Shown here piece after piece: positions 30,546 through 43,500 of a stretch of 64,000 nt of DNA (positions are counted from its first letter, which is position 1; every line of letters begins with the position of its first letter). The notes beneath the pieces were generated by a model, which was not told the origin of the DNA, searched no databases, and was given only the letters and a program-made list of their open reading frames with translations. The position numbers and the translations under genes were made by a program. The stretch is taken from the NCBI RefSeq assembly GCF_963678635.1, contig NC_087068.1:806001-870000 (forward strand), written 5' to 3'. Source of the DNA: Symsagittifera roscoffensis (lineage: Eukaryota; Xenacoelomorpha; Acoela; Convolutidae).

Positions 30546-33500
30546 CACAGAACGTAGAGTCCATCTCCCACAGAGCCTAAATGATACCAACAGTGAGGCC
30601 AACAGATGAAATGAACACGAGAACTATTTCACAATACTCGCAGATAATTGAACATTAAATGTAACTATTCAAGTCAGAATTAAACAAGTAAATCTTCAAA
30701 CTCGATTGGACTGAATGCAAGTGTGAAATATGACAAGTAGGTTTACATAGTACTGGTAAATCTGAGTAGCAATAACAATTGCAGAGCAAAGTTCGCTTGT
30801 TGGAAAGAAATTGAGAAGACAACATTTGTGCATTTATATCAAAGGAAGTAATTGTTCACTTACAACCCAGGGCCTAATTCATGATGAAATCTAGAAAATG
30901 AAATAGGAAATGTTCAATTGAATCAAATCAACAACAGAATTTCCCTGTCTGCAAAAAATTCAATTCTTATCAGTGGTATCTGTTTATTCCAGAATGGTAA
31001 CTTAATTCATTTCTTACGATGTATATGATGGATAATCTTTTCAGTGTTAGATAGCTTGCTTTATTATATTTCACTTCCTCGTGTAATCCTGAATCTTTTG
31101 ATATGAAATTCGACATTTTATTAAGCATGATCTGTGTATATAAGATGAAGTCAACTATAAATTTAAGATTACCTATCATGTCTTCCAGAAGCAAACAATA
31201 TTCACAATTTAAATAGTTTCCTTGTGAAAGCTGTTAAGAAGCCGTTCCGAAGCTATTAATGTTAATGTTCCGACCTTTGAATAAAAAAAACGGAATATCT
31301 GATTGATACCATTTGAAATATTTCAATGACCTCAGCTCAAAAATGAAAAAAAAGTACCTCATATGTGATCATTTTTCGTAACGTTTCACAAGCGGTGCGT
31401 AGTGTCTTAATACGAAGTCCACTTCCGAACTAAGTCGCAAATATTGGTGCAAAAGTGGTTGAAAGATCAATGGAAAGACCGGCTACTCCGCTATATGCGT
31501 CATATTCCGCAAGTATCTTTTTACTGTGCCCGACGGCATTCAAATTTTTCAGTGGGGAAATTTTCGACCCATGTTTTGGCTTTTTTTTCATAAATTACCC
31601 AATTAAATCTGATATTAACTCATTAAATCATTAGCTCATTAAGATAAATCGTAGAAAAATGTTCTTGGGACCCCCCCTGCATAAGCTACTACTCCCTTGT
31701 TTTTGTCGAAAGTAGTTATGGCTTTAGAAAATGTCCAGTTTTTGAACTGTTGATAGTTTCTTCGAAAATGGTTAAGAATATTGAGCGTAGTGAATACTCT
31801 TATGGTCTTGCTGATTTTTTTTTTCAGTCGTCACTTAAAATGCTCATAACTCCAGAGGTGCCTTTATTCATATTGATGCCTTTGTGATGCACTTAGGTAC
31901 ATTTGAACTTTTGAGTTCAATTGAAATTCATCTGATGAAAATGACATAAATAGCACTCATGAACGTGGAAGTGGCTCGAATAAACGTGAACGAATTCTAG
32001 TTTCGAAATTGGAATTTAATTCTTAGATTTCCAGCGGAATGAAAACTTTGCCTGTTGATCCAGTTTTTTCAAGTTGGTTTAATGTTACTAAAAAAGAGCC
32101 AGTGGTAAATCTTTCTAGAAATTGAAAGAGCTTAAAGGCCATCTGTTTTTTTTATTTTGAAAGTCAACAAGTTAGGATTCAACAAAGTCAGCTTGTTTTT
32201 AAGCGTACTTGCGTTCAATACACTTTTCTAATCTTTGATTGGCTGTTTTCTTTTTCTGCAAAATTACCTGCCAAAATTCTGAAATCCCCCCTTCAATCAA
32301 AGAAACTCCTTTGCCGCATAAAATTTAACATTTTTGAAGTTTGCTGATTTTTTTTTCGGTAAATTGACTTATCGAAAGCCATACTGCCAAATCAGAAATT
32401 GAGGATTCAAAAGAAAAGGTTTTACGTACTAGCTCTGCACAATCAATTGTGCCCTAAGATTCGAAGGAACAAAACGTACGGTATAGAAAACGTCAAAACT
32501 TTGATTGTTTTCCTGTTTGTTAGAAATTAATTTTTTCTCGAAAATTAGCCTGACGAATCTAAGATAAGTCGGCCGATCGAAGGAACAGATGCCATGCATT
32601 TTTTCTTACTCAGCAACTAGGCTAGGCCAATTTTAGAAAAACAATTTGGACTTGAAAAAGTCAAGAATTTTTGAAACACTGACAGTTTTGATCTGGTAAA
32701 CAACCAATAGCGGATATTTTGTCCCATAGCTGACATTTTGTCCCATTTTCTCAAAACAACCTGTTTTAAAATTCAGAAATTAATCAAGGAGAGATGTTTT
32801 ACTGATCTCCTTCGCAAAAATGTTATCTTAGTAAATAAATAATCAGCCATGAATTTTTCAATTTTTGAAATTTTGGAAACTTTGATACATATTTTTGTAA
32901 TAGTACCTCCAGCTGTGACTGGACCACTAGACTGGTTTTATTTTGCATTGACTTATCAACTTTGTCTTTGGTTTTTAGGTTGCTAGTTTTTAAAAAATAT
33001 CAAGTAACTATTGTTCAAACGCTTTCACGGTTGATTCTTAAGGGCTCGATTCCGGAACCTTAGCAAGGTTTTTCTCTCATAATTTTTGTTTTCTTTCGTT
33101 TTGTTTATGTTTAAGTTTAAAACAGCTACTTTTCATCGATTGTTTTGTCAATATGTGTACTTTTTGTCGATCTATACAAGAGGTTTTAAACATTTGCTTT
33201 CATTTGTTCAATTGGCGACTTCAATTTACTTAACCACCACGCAAGCGTCGAGTAAGCGCAGATCTGACACTATTCTAAATAAAACTGAGGGTAGTTTTTT
33301 TGGTTTTAAACCGTAATTGGACGCAAATTTATCACTGAGTTCTTTACATAGAGTGTGGCGATAAAATTAAAAAACAAAATTTGAAAAAAGTTTCGCTGAT
33401 TCGATAATTTTTTCAACCAATGTTTCGTGGAAATAAAAAAGCCGTCAGGGTTAAATCCTGATACGAGAAGCCTGGTTAAAATTGTTTTGGATCTGTTACT

Positions 33501-33590
33501 TTCAATTGCAAGAGCAAGTTAACTTATAAATGAGAAGTTTACTTTTTCCCGTAAACAATTTTTTTGACAAATAATTATGTTGACCAGCGT
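30546..33590. other. Downstream flank of the Ac45 gene, non-coding
   Basis: A variant polyadenylation signal ATTAAA lies near 30653-30658. Beyond it I see no gene or clear repeat. The short open frames are AT-rich chance readings. Confidence 0.4.
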
Positions 33591-34956
33591 TGAAGACTAT
33601 AGCTACTCAAAAAAATTCAAACCCATTTCCTATCAATATTGAAGAATTTTTCCCAAATTGTAGCAATTAAACAACGTACCGGGAATTTTGAAAAATTTGC
33701 GATGCTTGGGTCGCAATCTCGCGAAAGGAAAATAAAAAATATTTGGAAAGAATGCCATCATGATGGATCTTAGAGCTACTAGAAAAAAAGGTCCGATACA
33801 GTTTTAATAGAAATGTAGGTTTTGCCTCAAATTAGCAATGAACTACGAAAACCAAAATTTGGAGACTTTATTGACCCTTAGGTCACTAAATCGGGAAGGA
33901 AAAACAAGCGATTGAAAAAAAATCATCGTGTTGGATCCTGCAGCTACTAGAAAAACATTTCCGATCCTTTTTTTAACCGAAATTAAAAAATTTAGTCCCA
34001 AACTTTAGTTTTGTACATCGGCATTCAAAATTCGGGAAATTTCTCAGCGATCGGTGTAATATCTTGGGAAGGAAAAGATAGTACCCATTTCAAAAGTCTT
34101 AGTGTTGAAGGACATAGCTACTCAAAAAAGCACCCACTCATTTCTTAGCAAAATTGAGCAATGTTTCTCAAATTGCAGCAATGAAATTCAGTACTGGAAA
34201 TTTTGAGAGTTTTCCAACGTTAGGATTGAAATCTCGCAAAAGAAAACGGGAACAAGAATTCAATCGGCTGGTTCCTAGAGTTATTAGGAAAATAGTTCAA
34301 ATCCAATTTTAACTGTAGCAATGAACCCGGATATCTGAATTTTATTGGAGTTTGTGACGCTAGGACAACATCTCCGGGAAAAACATTGGTTTGGATTAAA
34401 AATCCCAAAGTTTTGGCGCCTAGAGCTAGTGGGAAAATAGTTTCAATCCGTTATTATAAACAATGGAGCTTTTTGGTTCAAATTGTAGCACTGAACCCCT
34501 GTACCCACACTTGAGCGACTTTTCCAAGCATCGAGTCGCATTATCGTGAAAATAAAGGAAAATGATTAAAAAAAACATCGGGTTGGATCCTGGAGCGAAT
34601 AGAAAAATTAGTCCGACACTGTTGTCAACAACAGTTTTAGCAAAAAACATCAGTACCAGAAGTTTTTGTGTGTTTTCTCAATGTTGGATCATAATTTCGA
34701 GAAGAAGGAAGCCAATTCAGAATTTTAAAAAATCTGAATGTTTTAGAGCCTAGAGCTACTTAAAAAAGTTCCTATCCATTCGTTTTCAAACCTGGGGATT
34801 TCTCGCAAAATGGAGTCATGAAACATGAAAATGGAATTTTTTAGAAAACTTTGATGTATGTATTTTTGAAACGTTTCTAATAAGTTAAAACAAAATGGAT
34901 CAGAATTATTTTTTTGTGTAAAGATCTAAACCTGTTTCTTTCTTTTCAGATAAGTT
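33591..34956. repeat. Satellite array, left part (about 168-bp monomers)
   Basis: The landmark gagctacta-g-aaaa recurs near 33600, 33771, 33941, 34110, 34268, 34420, 34590 and 34750. Each monomer also carries a ccgatcc-like word, a tcaaa-tgtagcaatgaa word and a gaaatctcg-gaaggaaaa word. Monomers are diverged but fall into types repeating in order every third unit (about 505 bp). Confidence 0.8.
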
Positions 34957-35009
34957 ATTTGACGTCACACACGTATATGGTAGTCTATAACTAATAGATC
35001 ATTTTCCAC
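34957..35009 (-). repeat. Ty1/copia 3' LTR start and polypurine tract
   Basis: On the reverse strand, ACCGGGGGGA (a polypurine tract at 35009-35018) is followed at once by TGTGGAAAATGATC, which reappears at the other end of the element (37447). The left copy is matched for about 55 bases, including gacgtcaaata. Confidence 0.6.
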
Positions 35010-37448
35010 ATCCCCCCGGTGTTCTAATCCTGGAATCAATTTTTTGCATCACTTCATAAATTAGGCTCACATCAATTCATTTTCCATTTGTGTTCACTGG
35101 TCACGTCAGCACTTTTACCATTAACATAGGGTATCTAAAACGGTAGTTTATGTTGTCAGAATCTATTCAATGTTATCTACTAATAAACGTTATCTATCTT
35201 GAGTTTTACTAATCACTGTTCTCTTTCTTTTTCGAGGTACAATGTTCTGTTCTATGAATACCTTCCGTCCTGTCTGGCATCATACTGTTCACCTGGAGAC
35301 GAATCCGCATAATCGTGTATCTCATCAACTTCTTTGTCGAAGAATGCCACGGGTGCTTACATGCTTACAACAGCTTTGACGAAGTAGTCTGACGTCAGAT
35401 CAATTTTTCTTAAAGTTCCCTATTCTAGGACTCAACAGGTCCTTGCCGCTAATTGTCTTAGTAAGAAAAACCGCAAATATCATCTGATTTGGATTAAAAT
35501 GAAACTTGATTCCCTTAAACTCTATCAATGACCGCAGCGTGGCAATATGTCTTCTTGAGAGCCTCACTTCTTTGTTGAACTTAGGGGCATCAACAGTCAC
35601 TTTAACTGACTGGCTATCGGTTAAGACTGTAACTCTTTCAAACCTATGTCATAGACCAACCTCAGCGACAATTTTTTTCCAATTCCAATTGGCGCACTCT
35701 TCACTAGTTATCCGGGCGGCGTATCTCTTTTTCAAAGATGTTGTTATGTAGTCTCACGATCGTTCTCGACTGCCAGTGAAATGTTGCCACCTTCTCCGAA
35801 TCTATTTCAATTATTAGGAACTGTCCCATCGTAAATTGATGCTTTTTGCTTGCGTCTCCATAAAATTCCACCTGTAGTGTTCCCGTCAGCTTACTGAACT
35901 TCATCGACTGTATTGGCCGCCTTTAGTAGAGTCTCACCACATTGTTCAGAACTCGAATCAATCCCCATGTCGATCATGTGTTTAGCAGGCTCAAGACAGC
36001 GTTCAGTCTTTTCGATAGACCTGCGCGACTTATCGTCGTCATCCACTGAAGTTTGCCGATCAGCGATCTCGCCATTGCCACCATCCCGTATCGTACTGCC
36101 ATTTCTTTATCCGCCGCCGCCACATTTACAAATTGCTGGATTGTAATGACATCTCGCAGGACTGGCTTCATCTCTAAGTGGTCACTATATGTCGCCACGA
36201 TGAGTAGAATCGAAATTTTAACGTTTGATAGTTCCTAGTTTCAATCCGTCTAGCGCTCTTTGCACACAATGCTCAAATTTGGCCATACCAGCAAAGAAAA
36301 TGTCAACAACGTGTACGATCAGAAGTCCGATAAAATGTCCGTTCTCCGCTTTCGAACAAAGTAAACAGTGTTGGGTCATGCGCTCATAAATCTCAAAGTC
36401 TGTTTATAATGTTTGATACCATTCGTGCACAGCATCACTCAACCCATAAGCAGCTACGAGCAGCTTTCAATAATGTGTTTTGGGTATCTGGGCTTCGCTT
36501 GGTGGTTGTACGTATACATCTCTCTTTATCCTTTGTGATTGTAGAAATTCCTTCTTAATGTCAATCGTTATTTTTTCACAATTGTTTGATTTCAAAATTC
36601 TTTGGGCAAAATTTCAGGCCGCGTTTGACACTGTTGGAGCAAACTTTTTCAGTAGAATACTGTGTTGATCTTGGTATCTGCGCACTGCTGATTTTGATTT
36701 CGCTTCTTTCGATCCATCCGTTGCGATTTTCCATTTATTGACCTATCTCGTTCTCAAGATGCGCCTTTCCAGTTCTCCGGCCCCATGATTGCTCCCTAGT
36801 TTTAAACTTTTGAACATATTCCACTGTTCAAGTTCCTCTCTTCGTGATTGTAAAAATATGTATTGGTTTTCCCTCCATTCCGGTACACCTACTACTTCTG
36901 TGTGTTTGATTAAGTTTGGTAGTAGCGAAGGTCTTGGGTTTCCGAATCGTGTCATTAGCTTGTTACGGTGCTTCGGTTTCTCGTTATTGGTACATGTGAC
37001 AGTAGTATCATTTACAAACTCTGGCTTGAGTATGAGTGATTTGTTTGATGACCAGTCGCCATAGGTGTTCCTTTTAGTTCGTCGGGATGCCTCTGATTGT
37101 ACTTCAAATTTGGTCATCCTCAACAGGGTGGATGATGTATCGCTACCGTGCCAGTTCTCTTTATCGTTCATTTCATGTTCGCTTTTCGTTGTCCTCTTCA
37201 TTTGAACTTTGGGTGGTAGCAGTACTCAATTCCGTAGTATGCGAATTTAAGTTTTCTTTTCCCTTCTCGTTGTCTTTCTTTCAGTCGATTCAGTCTATTC
37301 GTTCTCAATATCCCGATTACTTTCACCTCTCTCGTGTCCCGTTTCTTCCTCTTCTTTTTGTTCTTGACGTGGTATTTGACGTGACATGCATACTAATTTT
37401 TTGTCCTTCACAATGGCTGTCTGTAACTTACAGATCATTTTCCACATG
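35010..37448 (-). pseudogene. Ty1/copia retrotransposon remnant (RT and RNase H)
   Basis: Read on the reverse strand. 37201-36743 ends in SRREELEQWNMFKSL, like the start of copia RT. Near 36360-36240 is GHFIGLLIVHVVDIFFAGM, the catalytic segment with the YVDD box decayed to HVVDI. 36198-35974 has ARSLIGKLQWMTTISRAGLS, the SLIGxLxWxxxxTRPD-like segment after the RT. 35904-35704 has VEFYGDASKKHQFTMGQ and FHWQSRTIVRL, the RNase H part. Stops and shifts separate all pieces. Integrase and Gag are missing or unrecognisable. The element lies inside the satellite array and is bounded by direct copies of an LTR start at 34957-35009 and 37372-37448. Confidence 0.75.
37372..37448 (-). repeat. Ty1/copia 5' LTR remnant
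   Basis: TGTGGAAAATGATCTGTAAG on the reverse strand matches the LTR start at 35009. gtatttgacgtgaca near 37374 matches ttatttgacgtcaca near 34957. The satellite resumes at 37449. Confidence 0.6.
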
Positions 37449-39084
37449 GGTGGCAATCTCGCGAAGGAAACATAAAAATCGATTCGGAAAAATTCTCATT
37501 TGGATGGATCCTAGAGTTACTGGGAAAGTAAGTCCGATCTAGTTTTTATCAAAATTGTATTGGTTTTGTCTCAAGCTGTAGCAATGAACCCCGGAAACCA
37601 AAATTTGGAGACATTTTTGTTGCTTAGGTCACCATATTGGGAAAAGGAAAAAAGGAAACGATTGGGAAAAAATCTCATCGGATTGGATTCTGGAGCTACT
37701 AGATAAACAGTTCCGATACGGTTTTTACCAAAATTGCGGATTTTGGTCGAAAGCGTTTGCTTCATTCATCGCTTTTCAAGTTCGGTTTAATATCTCGGCA
37801 AGGAAAAACAGAAACCAAATCAGAATTTAAAGAACCTTATAGCTACTCAGAAAAAAACTCACTCTCCTTTCTTATCATTCTAAGGGATTTTTTTCTAACT
37901 TGTAGTATTGAAACCCAGTACCAAGAAATTTGAGAGTTTTCCGACGTTTGGGGCGAAATCTAGGGAAGAGAAAAAAGAAAAAGATTCGAAAAAAATGAAA
38001 TCGTGTTTGATCCTAGAGCTACTAGGAAAATTGGCCCGATCCAGTTTGTATAAAAGTTGTCTGTTTTGCCTCAAACTGTAGCAATGGACCGTGGTTACTG
38101 AAAGTTAGAATTTTATGGACACTTGGGTCACTATATCGGAAAGAAAAAAAGTGATTGAGAAAAATCCCATCGGATTGGATCCTGAAGCTACTAGAAAAAC
38201 ATTTCCAATCCGACTTTTACCGAAATTGCAGAATTTAGGACCAAACTTTAGTTTTGTACACCTGTATTCAAAATTCGGGAAATTTCTCAACGGTCAGTGC
38301 AATATGTCGGGAAGGAAAAGATAGTACTCATTTAAAAAATCCCAAATCGTTAAAGCCTATAGCTACTCAAAAAAGTTCACAGCATTTTCTTATCAATATT
38401 AGGGAACTTTCCCCAAATTTTATTAAGGAAACTCAGTACTGGGAAAAAAACTGAGTAGTTTTGCGACGTCAGGAAATCTCTTTAAAAAAATTAAATGTCA
38501 GTTCAGATTAAAAATCTCAAAGTTTTGGCGTATAGAGCTAGTCGAAAAATAGTTTCAATTCGTTTCTTACACACAGTGGAAGTTTTTGCCTCAAATTGAA
38601 GCACTATAGCCGTGTACCCGAAATTGGGAAATTTTTCCGATGATCGGGTCACATTATCGTGAAGGAAAGAATAGAAAATAATTCGAAAAAACATCGGGTT
38701 GGGTCCTGGAGCTACTAAAAAAATTGGTCCGATCCTGTTTTTTATCAAAGCCGAGGATTTTGATCCCAAGTTCTAGCGATGAACCTCATTTCTTGACCTT
38801 TGGGGTTTTCAAGAAGATCGAGTCAAAATCTCAGGAAGGAAAGTAGGAATAATTTTGGATTTAAATTCCAGCCTCTCGGCTCTTTGGAGCTTAGAGCTTC
38901 CCCAGAACCTAGTTCAATCCGGTTCATAACCAAATTGAAGATTTTGGACCTAAGTTATAGCATTTTCCCGAAAATTTGGGTCATTATCTCGGAAAGAATC
39001 AAAAAGAATCTAATTCGGAATAAAAACCCAACGTCTAGTCGTTTTGGTTTCTAGAGCTACTAGAAACCAGGGTCCGACCCAATT
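37449..39084. repeat. Satellite array, right part
   Basis: Monomer landmarks near 37507, 37690, 37840, 38010, 38185, 38356, 38530, 38706, 38885 and 39050. Monomers three places apart are most alike; for example 37507 pairs with 38010, 37690 with 38185, and 37840 with 38356. The type at 38185 closely matches the one at 33941 in the left part (shared aaactttagttttgtaca and aaaattcgggaaatttctca). Confidence 0.8.
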
Positions 39085-39433
39085 TGAATATTTTTTTTTT
39101 TGAATATTTAATTTACCATCTACATTACAACAGTAATGAATACTATTATAAGGCATGGAGGGTGACCCAAAGAGAATTTCATCTCATCGAGTGGGACACC
39201 TCGAGAACTTAAAGAGCAGAGACATAAAGTCTCCAGAGTGGGCATCAATTAAAGAGCAGTTTGTGTAAGAATTCATTATCAAAAAAATAATTATGGAAAA
39301 AAGATTCCTGAAAACGGTTCAGTTCTGATTTATTTAATTCGAAAAAATTTTTTGGAAGTAAATTATTCTGAAAAACAAAATTATATGCTATTGCTAGCCT
39401 ACGTTTAAGAGAGAATTTCATGAGAATTTCTTT
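39085..39433 (-). mobile_element. 5'-truncated LINE tail inserted in a satellite monomer
   Basis: On the plus strand it begins with a T run (39090-39101) next to aatatttaatttacc, which on the reverse strand is a 3' end with a poly(A) tail. The reverse-strand frame 39457-39245 reads SLKRRLAIAYNFVFQNNLLP, resembling the C-terminal end of LINE reverse transcriptases. The satellite monomer broken at 39084 resumes at 39434. Confidence 0.55.
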
Positions 39434-39550
39434 CGAAGTTGCAGAATTCGGTCCCAAGCTGTAGCATTTTACCCCAGAACCTGAAAAATTTCGAGACTTT
39501 TCAGACTCTCGGGCTAATATTTTGGGTCTTGGGAAGGAAAAAAGGAATTT
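39434..39550. repeat. Last satellite monomer
   Basis: gaattcggtcccaagctgta and ggtcttgggaaggaaaa continue the monomer interrupted by the LINE tail. Confidence 0.6.
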
Positions 39551-40080
39551 TTTTCGATTTAGATATAGAATTGAATTTAATCAAGGTTTTATTGAAAAAA
39601 AAAGGATTGGAAAGCTGTCAATTCTCGAAATGGGTCAAAATCGGTCAAGGTTTAGTTTTTGCTACAAACCACAACTTGCCGTAATCATTTGCAGTTTTTT
39701 TCAATAGAATAAGTCAGTGTGAAGCAAAACAGCGTCCTTGTTTTTAGTCCTTGTTTTTTACAATTATTTTTTTTTTCATCGCGTTGTTTGTCCTTACAGG
39801 ACAAAAAACAATTTTAAGGGTCCTTGAGGAGTTTTTTGATACCAGGTGTTACTGGTACTTTTTACCGGACGAGTATACTCATTTGACTCTCTTGGAGGTT
39901 TTTTTAACTTTGGAAAAATAAACAAATTCTCACTATTTTAAAGATAATCATAACTTCTCGCAATTTTGTACATTTCGTGCAAGTTCTGACTAACTCAATT
40001 AAACTATTTTTAAATACGTTATTTAAGAATACCCGGGGTTAGATGATTCATGATGCGTCATAGTTGACTGCAGCAGTTGC
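39551..40080. other. Non-coding stretch
   Basis: AT-rich. Contains a short inverted word pair (gtccttg-ttttt, caaggacaaaa) but nothing I can name. Confidence 0.3.
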
Positions 40081-40520
40081 GGCGTTTACTCTAACAGTCT
40101 CATCTACGTTCAGGCTGTCATCACAAAGCCTCCAATAGGTTTAAGCCGTTCGCTAGGTTGCAAAACAGGCTAAAAGTTCACAGAGAACAAAAAAACTTAA
40201 ATGTCTAAGAATAAGCTAAATGTCCAATGTTCTCTGAAGTGTATTGAGGAAAAAGTTGGTTTTTGTGTACTGAGGAAAGATACTTATAACAACAAGCTAT
40301 CAGATTTACTTGTTTCAACCCAGCTCAACGAAAAGAGAGGAATAAGTAACACAATCGTTATGAAGATAGCAAAAACAAATCGACTAGGAACTGTTGTCTA
40401 TAAGTTATGGAAGTGAATGAGAAGTTCGTGCACGAGGATGGGATCTACGGAGGGCAGCTCGCCAGGTTTTACCTAATGGCGAAGGTGCATGAAAAAATAC
40501 CTCTTTAATACTAGCCTCTC
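40081..40520 (+). pseudogene. Fragment of a Penelope-like reverse transcriptase
   Basis: The frame at 40201-40416 reads VGFCVLRKDTYNNKLSDLL, like the 'DKGxxxVVLxxxDYxxKLxxLL' entrance of Penelope-type RTs. After a frame change, 40422-40500 reads GGQLARFYLMAKVHEKIPL, like the ARxYGLPKVHKxxxPLRPI segment that comes next (compare ARLYGLAKVHKQNTPLRPV in the element at 52913). Order and spacing fit. The rest of the RT is absent. The second segment is also the start of the tandem array that follows. Confidence 0.55.
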
Positions 40521-43500
40521 ATTGTCTGATTGCTCGTTTTGTAATCTGAAAAAGGTTCTTGCAAAGCAAGGTTCTGCAAAGCCGTATGATCAGGATGAAC
40601 CACCACGAGAAGCTAGAAAAAAAACATAACAAAACTGTTGAACATGGCATCTGGTCACGTGTCTTTTAAAAGCAATAAAATCTGGTATATTCAAAAAGAT
40701 GGCTAGGAATGGGGGCATCTCTTGCAATTATATTGGCAAATCTGTGAATGAAGCAGTGGGAAACTGCACTAATAAAGGATCTTACGGAAAGGTTCATGGC
40801 CGAAAAGATGTTGACGGAGTAAGTCTCGAGTGCAAAAAAATAAGATCATGTATGGCCATTAACACGAGCTACAATCTTAGATTGAGGGAGCTGACATTAA
40901 AGTCATTGCACCAGAATCAAAAGCTTAAGCTAAACGTAGATGTATTGAAATAAATTGTATGTTTAATTTTTTGAAACGAAGAGCTAAATAAAAGTCAGTA
41001 GATTGTGACTTTTTCGAAGAAAAATTGCATTGACATGCTGCAAAAACTTAATAATAGTTGTGATGTGTTCATTAGTTAAATTTTGATTCTTCGAACGAAT
41101 CACGTTATTGATACACTTTTTGGTCTCTGATCATTTTTTTCAAAATAGATTGATATTAGAACCTGAAGAAAAACAAAAAATTGAAAATATTTGTTGAAAT
41201 AACATATTTAATGCGTTTTGATATATAAACTTAAAGGGCAAAAACAAGCCTTGAAATTTAAAACTTTTTTTTGGCGGAAAGCTTTGGTTCAAGAACCTGC
41301 TGTGGTTTCCTCGGTAGATGTCCTCACAATTCTTACAAATCTTCCTAAGAAAAGTCTCAGGACCAGAGAAGGCGGCACTCTGAACTTCGAATGCTATTGG
41401 TTGAAAAGGCTTCCTATATTTTTTAAGTCTCGTCATTTGTCACGTATGCGACCTACCGCCTCGGCTGCTACCATCCGCAGGCTATAAACTGAGCCTGCTT
41501 ATATTCTATTCGGAGCTAGGGAGTGAAATAACTTTACACATCACAAAAATTGCCTAGCAACAGTCCATCTCACAAGTTTCAAACCATCGGGTTGCAGTTG
41601 ATCTTCTCTTTGAGGTTCGTGAACGAGGATGCGATCTACTGAGGGCAGCGCGACATGTTTTATGGGATGACGAAGGTGCATGAAAAACACCACAATGAGA
41701 GTAGCCCTCTCAATGCCTGATTGCTCGTTTTGTAATCTGAAAAATGTTCTTGCAAAGCAAGGTTCTGCAAAACTGTATGATCAGGATGAACCACCACGAG
41801 AAGCTAGAAAAAAACATAACAAAACTGTTGAACATGGCATCTGGTCACGTGTCTTTTAAAAGCAATAAAATCTGGTATTTTTAAAAAGATGGCTAGGAAT
41901 GGGGGCATCTATTGAAATTACATTGCAAAATCTTTGGATGAAGCAGTTGGAAGCTGCACTAATGAAGGATGTTACTGAAATGTTAATGGCCGAAAAGATG
42001 TTGACAGAATATGTCTCGAGTGCAAAAAATATTGTCATGTATGGCCATCAACACGTGCAACAACCTTAGATTGAGGGAGCTGACATTGAATACACTGCAC
42101 TAGAATCAAAAGCTTGAGCTAAACGTAGATGTATTGAAATAACTTGTATGTTTAATTTTTTTCAACGAAGAGGTAAGTAAAAGTCAATAGATTGTGGCTT
42201 TTTCGAAGAAAAATTGCATTGACATGCTGCAAAAACTTAATAATAGTTGTAATGTTTCCATTAGTTAAATTTTGAAACTTCGAATGAATCACGTTATTGA
42301 TACACTTTTTGGTCTCTGATCATTTTGTACAAAATAGATAGATTTCAGAACCTGAAGAAAAGCAAAAAAAATTGAAAGTATTTGTTGAAATTACATTTTT
42401 ACTGCGTACTGATATATGAAAATAAAGGGCAAAAACAAGCCTTGGAATATAAAACTCTTTCTTTGGCGGAATAGCTTTGGTTCTACAACCTGCTTTGGTT
42501 TCCTCGGTAGAAGTCCTCAAAGTTCTTACAAATCTTCCTAAGAAAAGTCTCAGGACCAGAGAAGGCGGCACTCTGAACTTCGAATGCTATTGGTTGAAAA
42601 AGGCTTCCTATATTTTTTAAGTCGTGTCATTTGTCACTTATGCGACCTACCGCCTCGGCTGGTACCATCCGCGGGTTATAAACTGAGCCTGCTTATATTC
42701 TATTTGGAGCTAGGGAGTGAAATAACTTTACACGTCACAGAAATTGCCTAGCAACAGTCCATGTAACAAGCTTCAAACCATCGGGTTGCAGTTGATCTTC
42801 TCTTTGAGGTTCGTGCACGAGGATAGGATCTACTGAGGGCAGCTCGACATGTTTTATGGGTAGGCGAAAGTGCATGAAAATTACCACAATTAGAGTAGCC
42901 CTCTCATTGCCTGATTGATCGTTTTGTAATCAGAAAAAAGTTCTTGCAAAGCAAGGTTCTGCAAAGCCGTATGATCAGGATGAACCACCACGAGAAGCTA
43001 GAAAAAAACATAACAAAACTGTTGAACATGGCATCTGGTCACGTGTCTTTTAAAAGCAATAAAATCTGGTATATTCAAAAAGATGGCTAGGAATGGGGGC
43101 ATCTCTTGCAATTATATTGGCAAATCTGTGAATGAAGCAGTGGGAAACTGCACTAATAAAGGATCTTACGGAAAGGTTCATGGCCGAAAAGATGTTGACG
43201 GAATAAGTCTCGAGTGCAAAAAAATAAGATCATGTATGGCCATTAACAGGTGCAACAATCTTAGATTGAGGGAGTTGACATTGAATACACTGCACCAGAA
43301 TCAAAAGCTTGAGCTAAACGTAGATGTATTGAAATAACTTGTATGTTTAATTTTTTTAAACGAAGAGGTAAGTAAAAGTCAATAGATTGTGGCTTTTTCG
43401 AAGAAAAATTGCATTGACATGCTGCAAAAACTTAATAATAGTTGTAATGTTTCCATTAGTTAAATTTTGATTCTTCGAACGTATCACGTTATTGATACAC

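Noticed and set aside
36789-37542. Plus-strand ORFs over the copia element
   Set aside because: The reverse strand carries the RT and RNase H motifs; the plus frames are shadows.
40699-40953. The 84-codon frame MARNGGISCNYIGKS as a real gene family
   Set aside because: Complete only in units 1 and 3; other units carry stops or shifts in the same place, so it is not under visible constraint.
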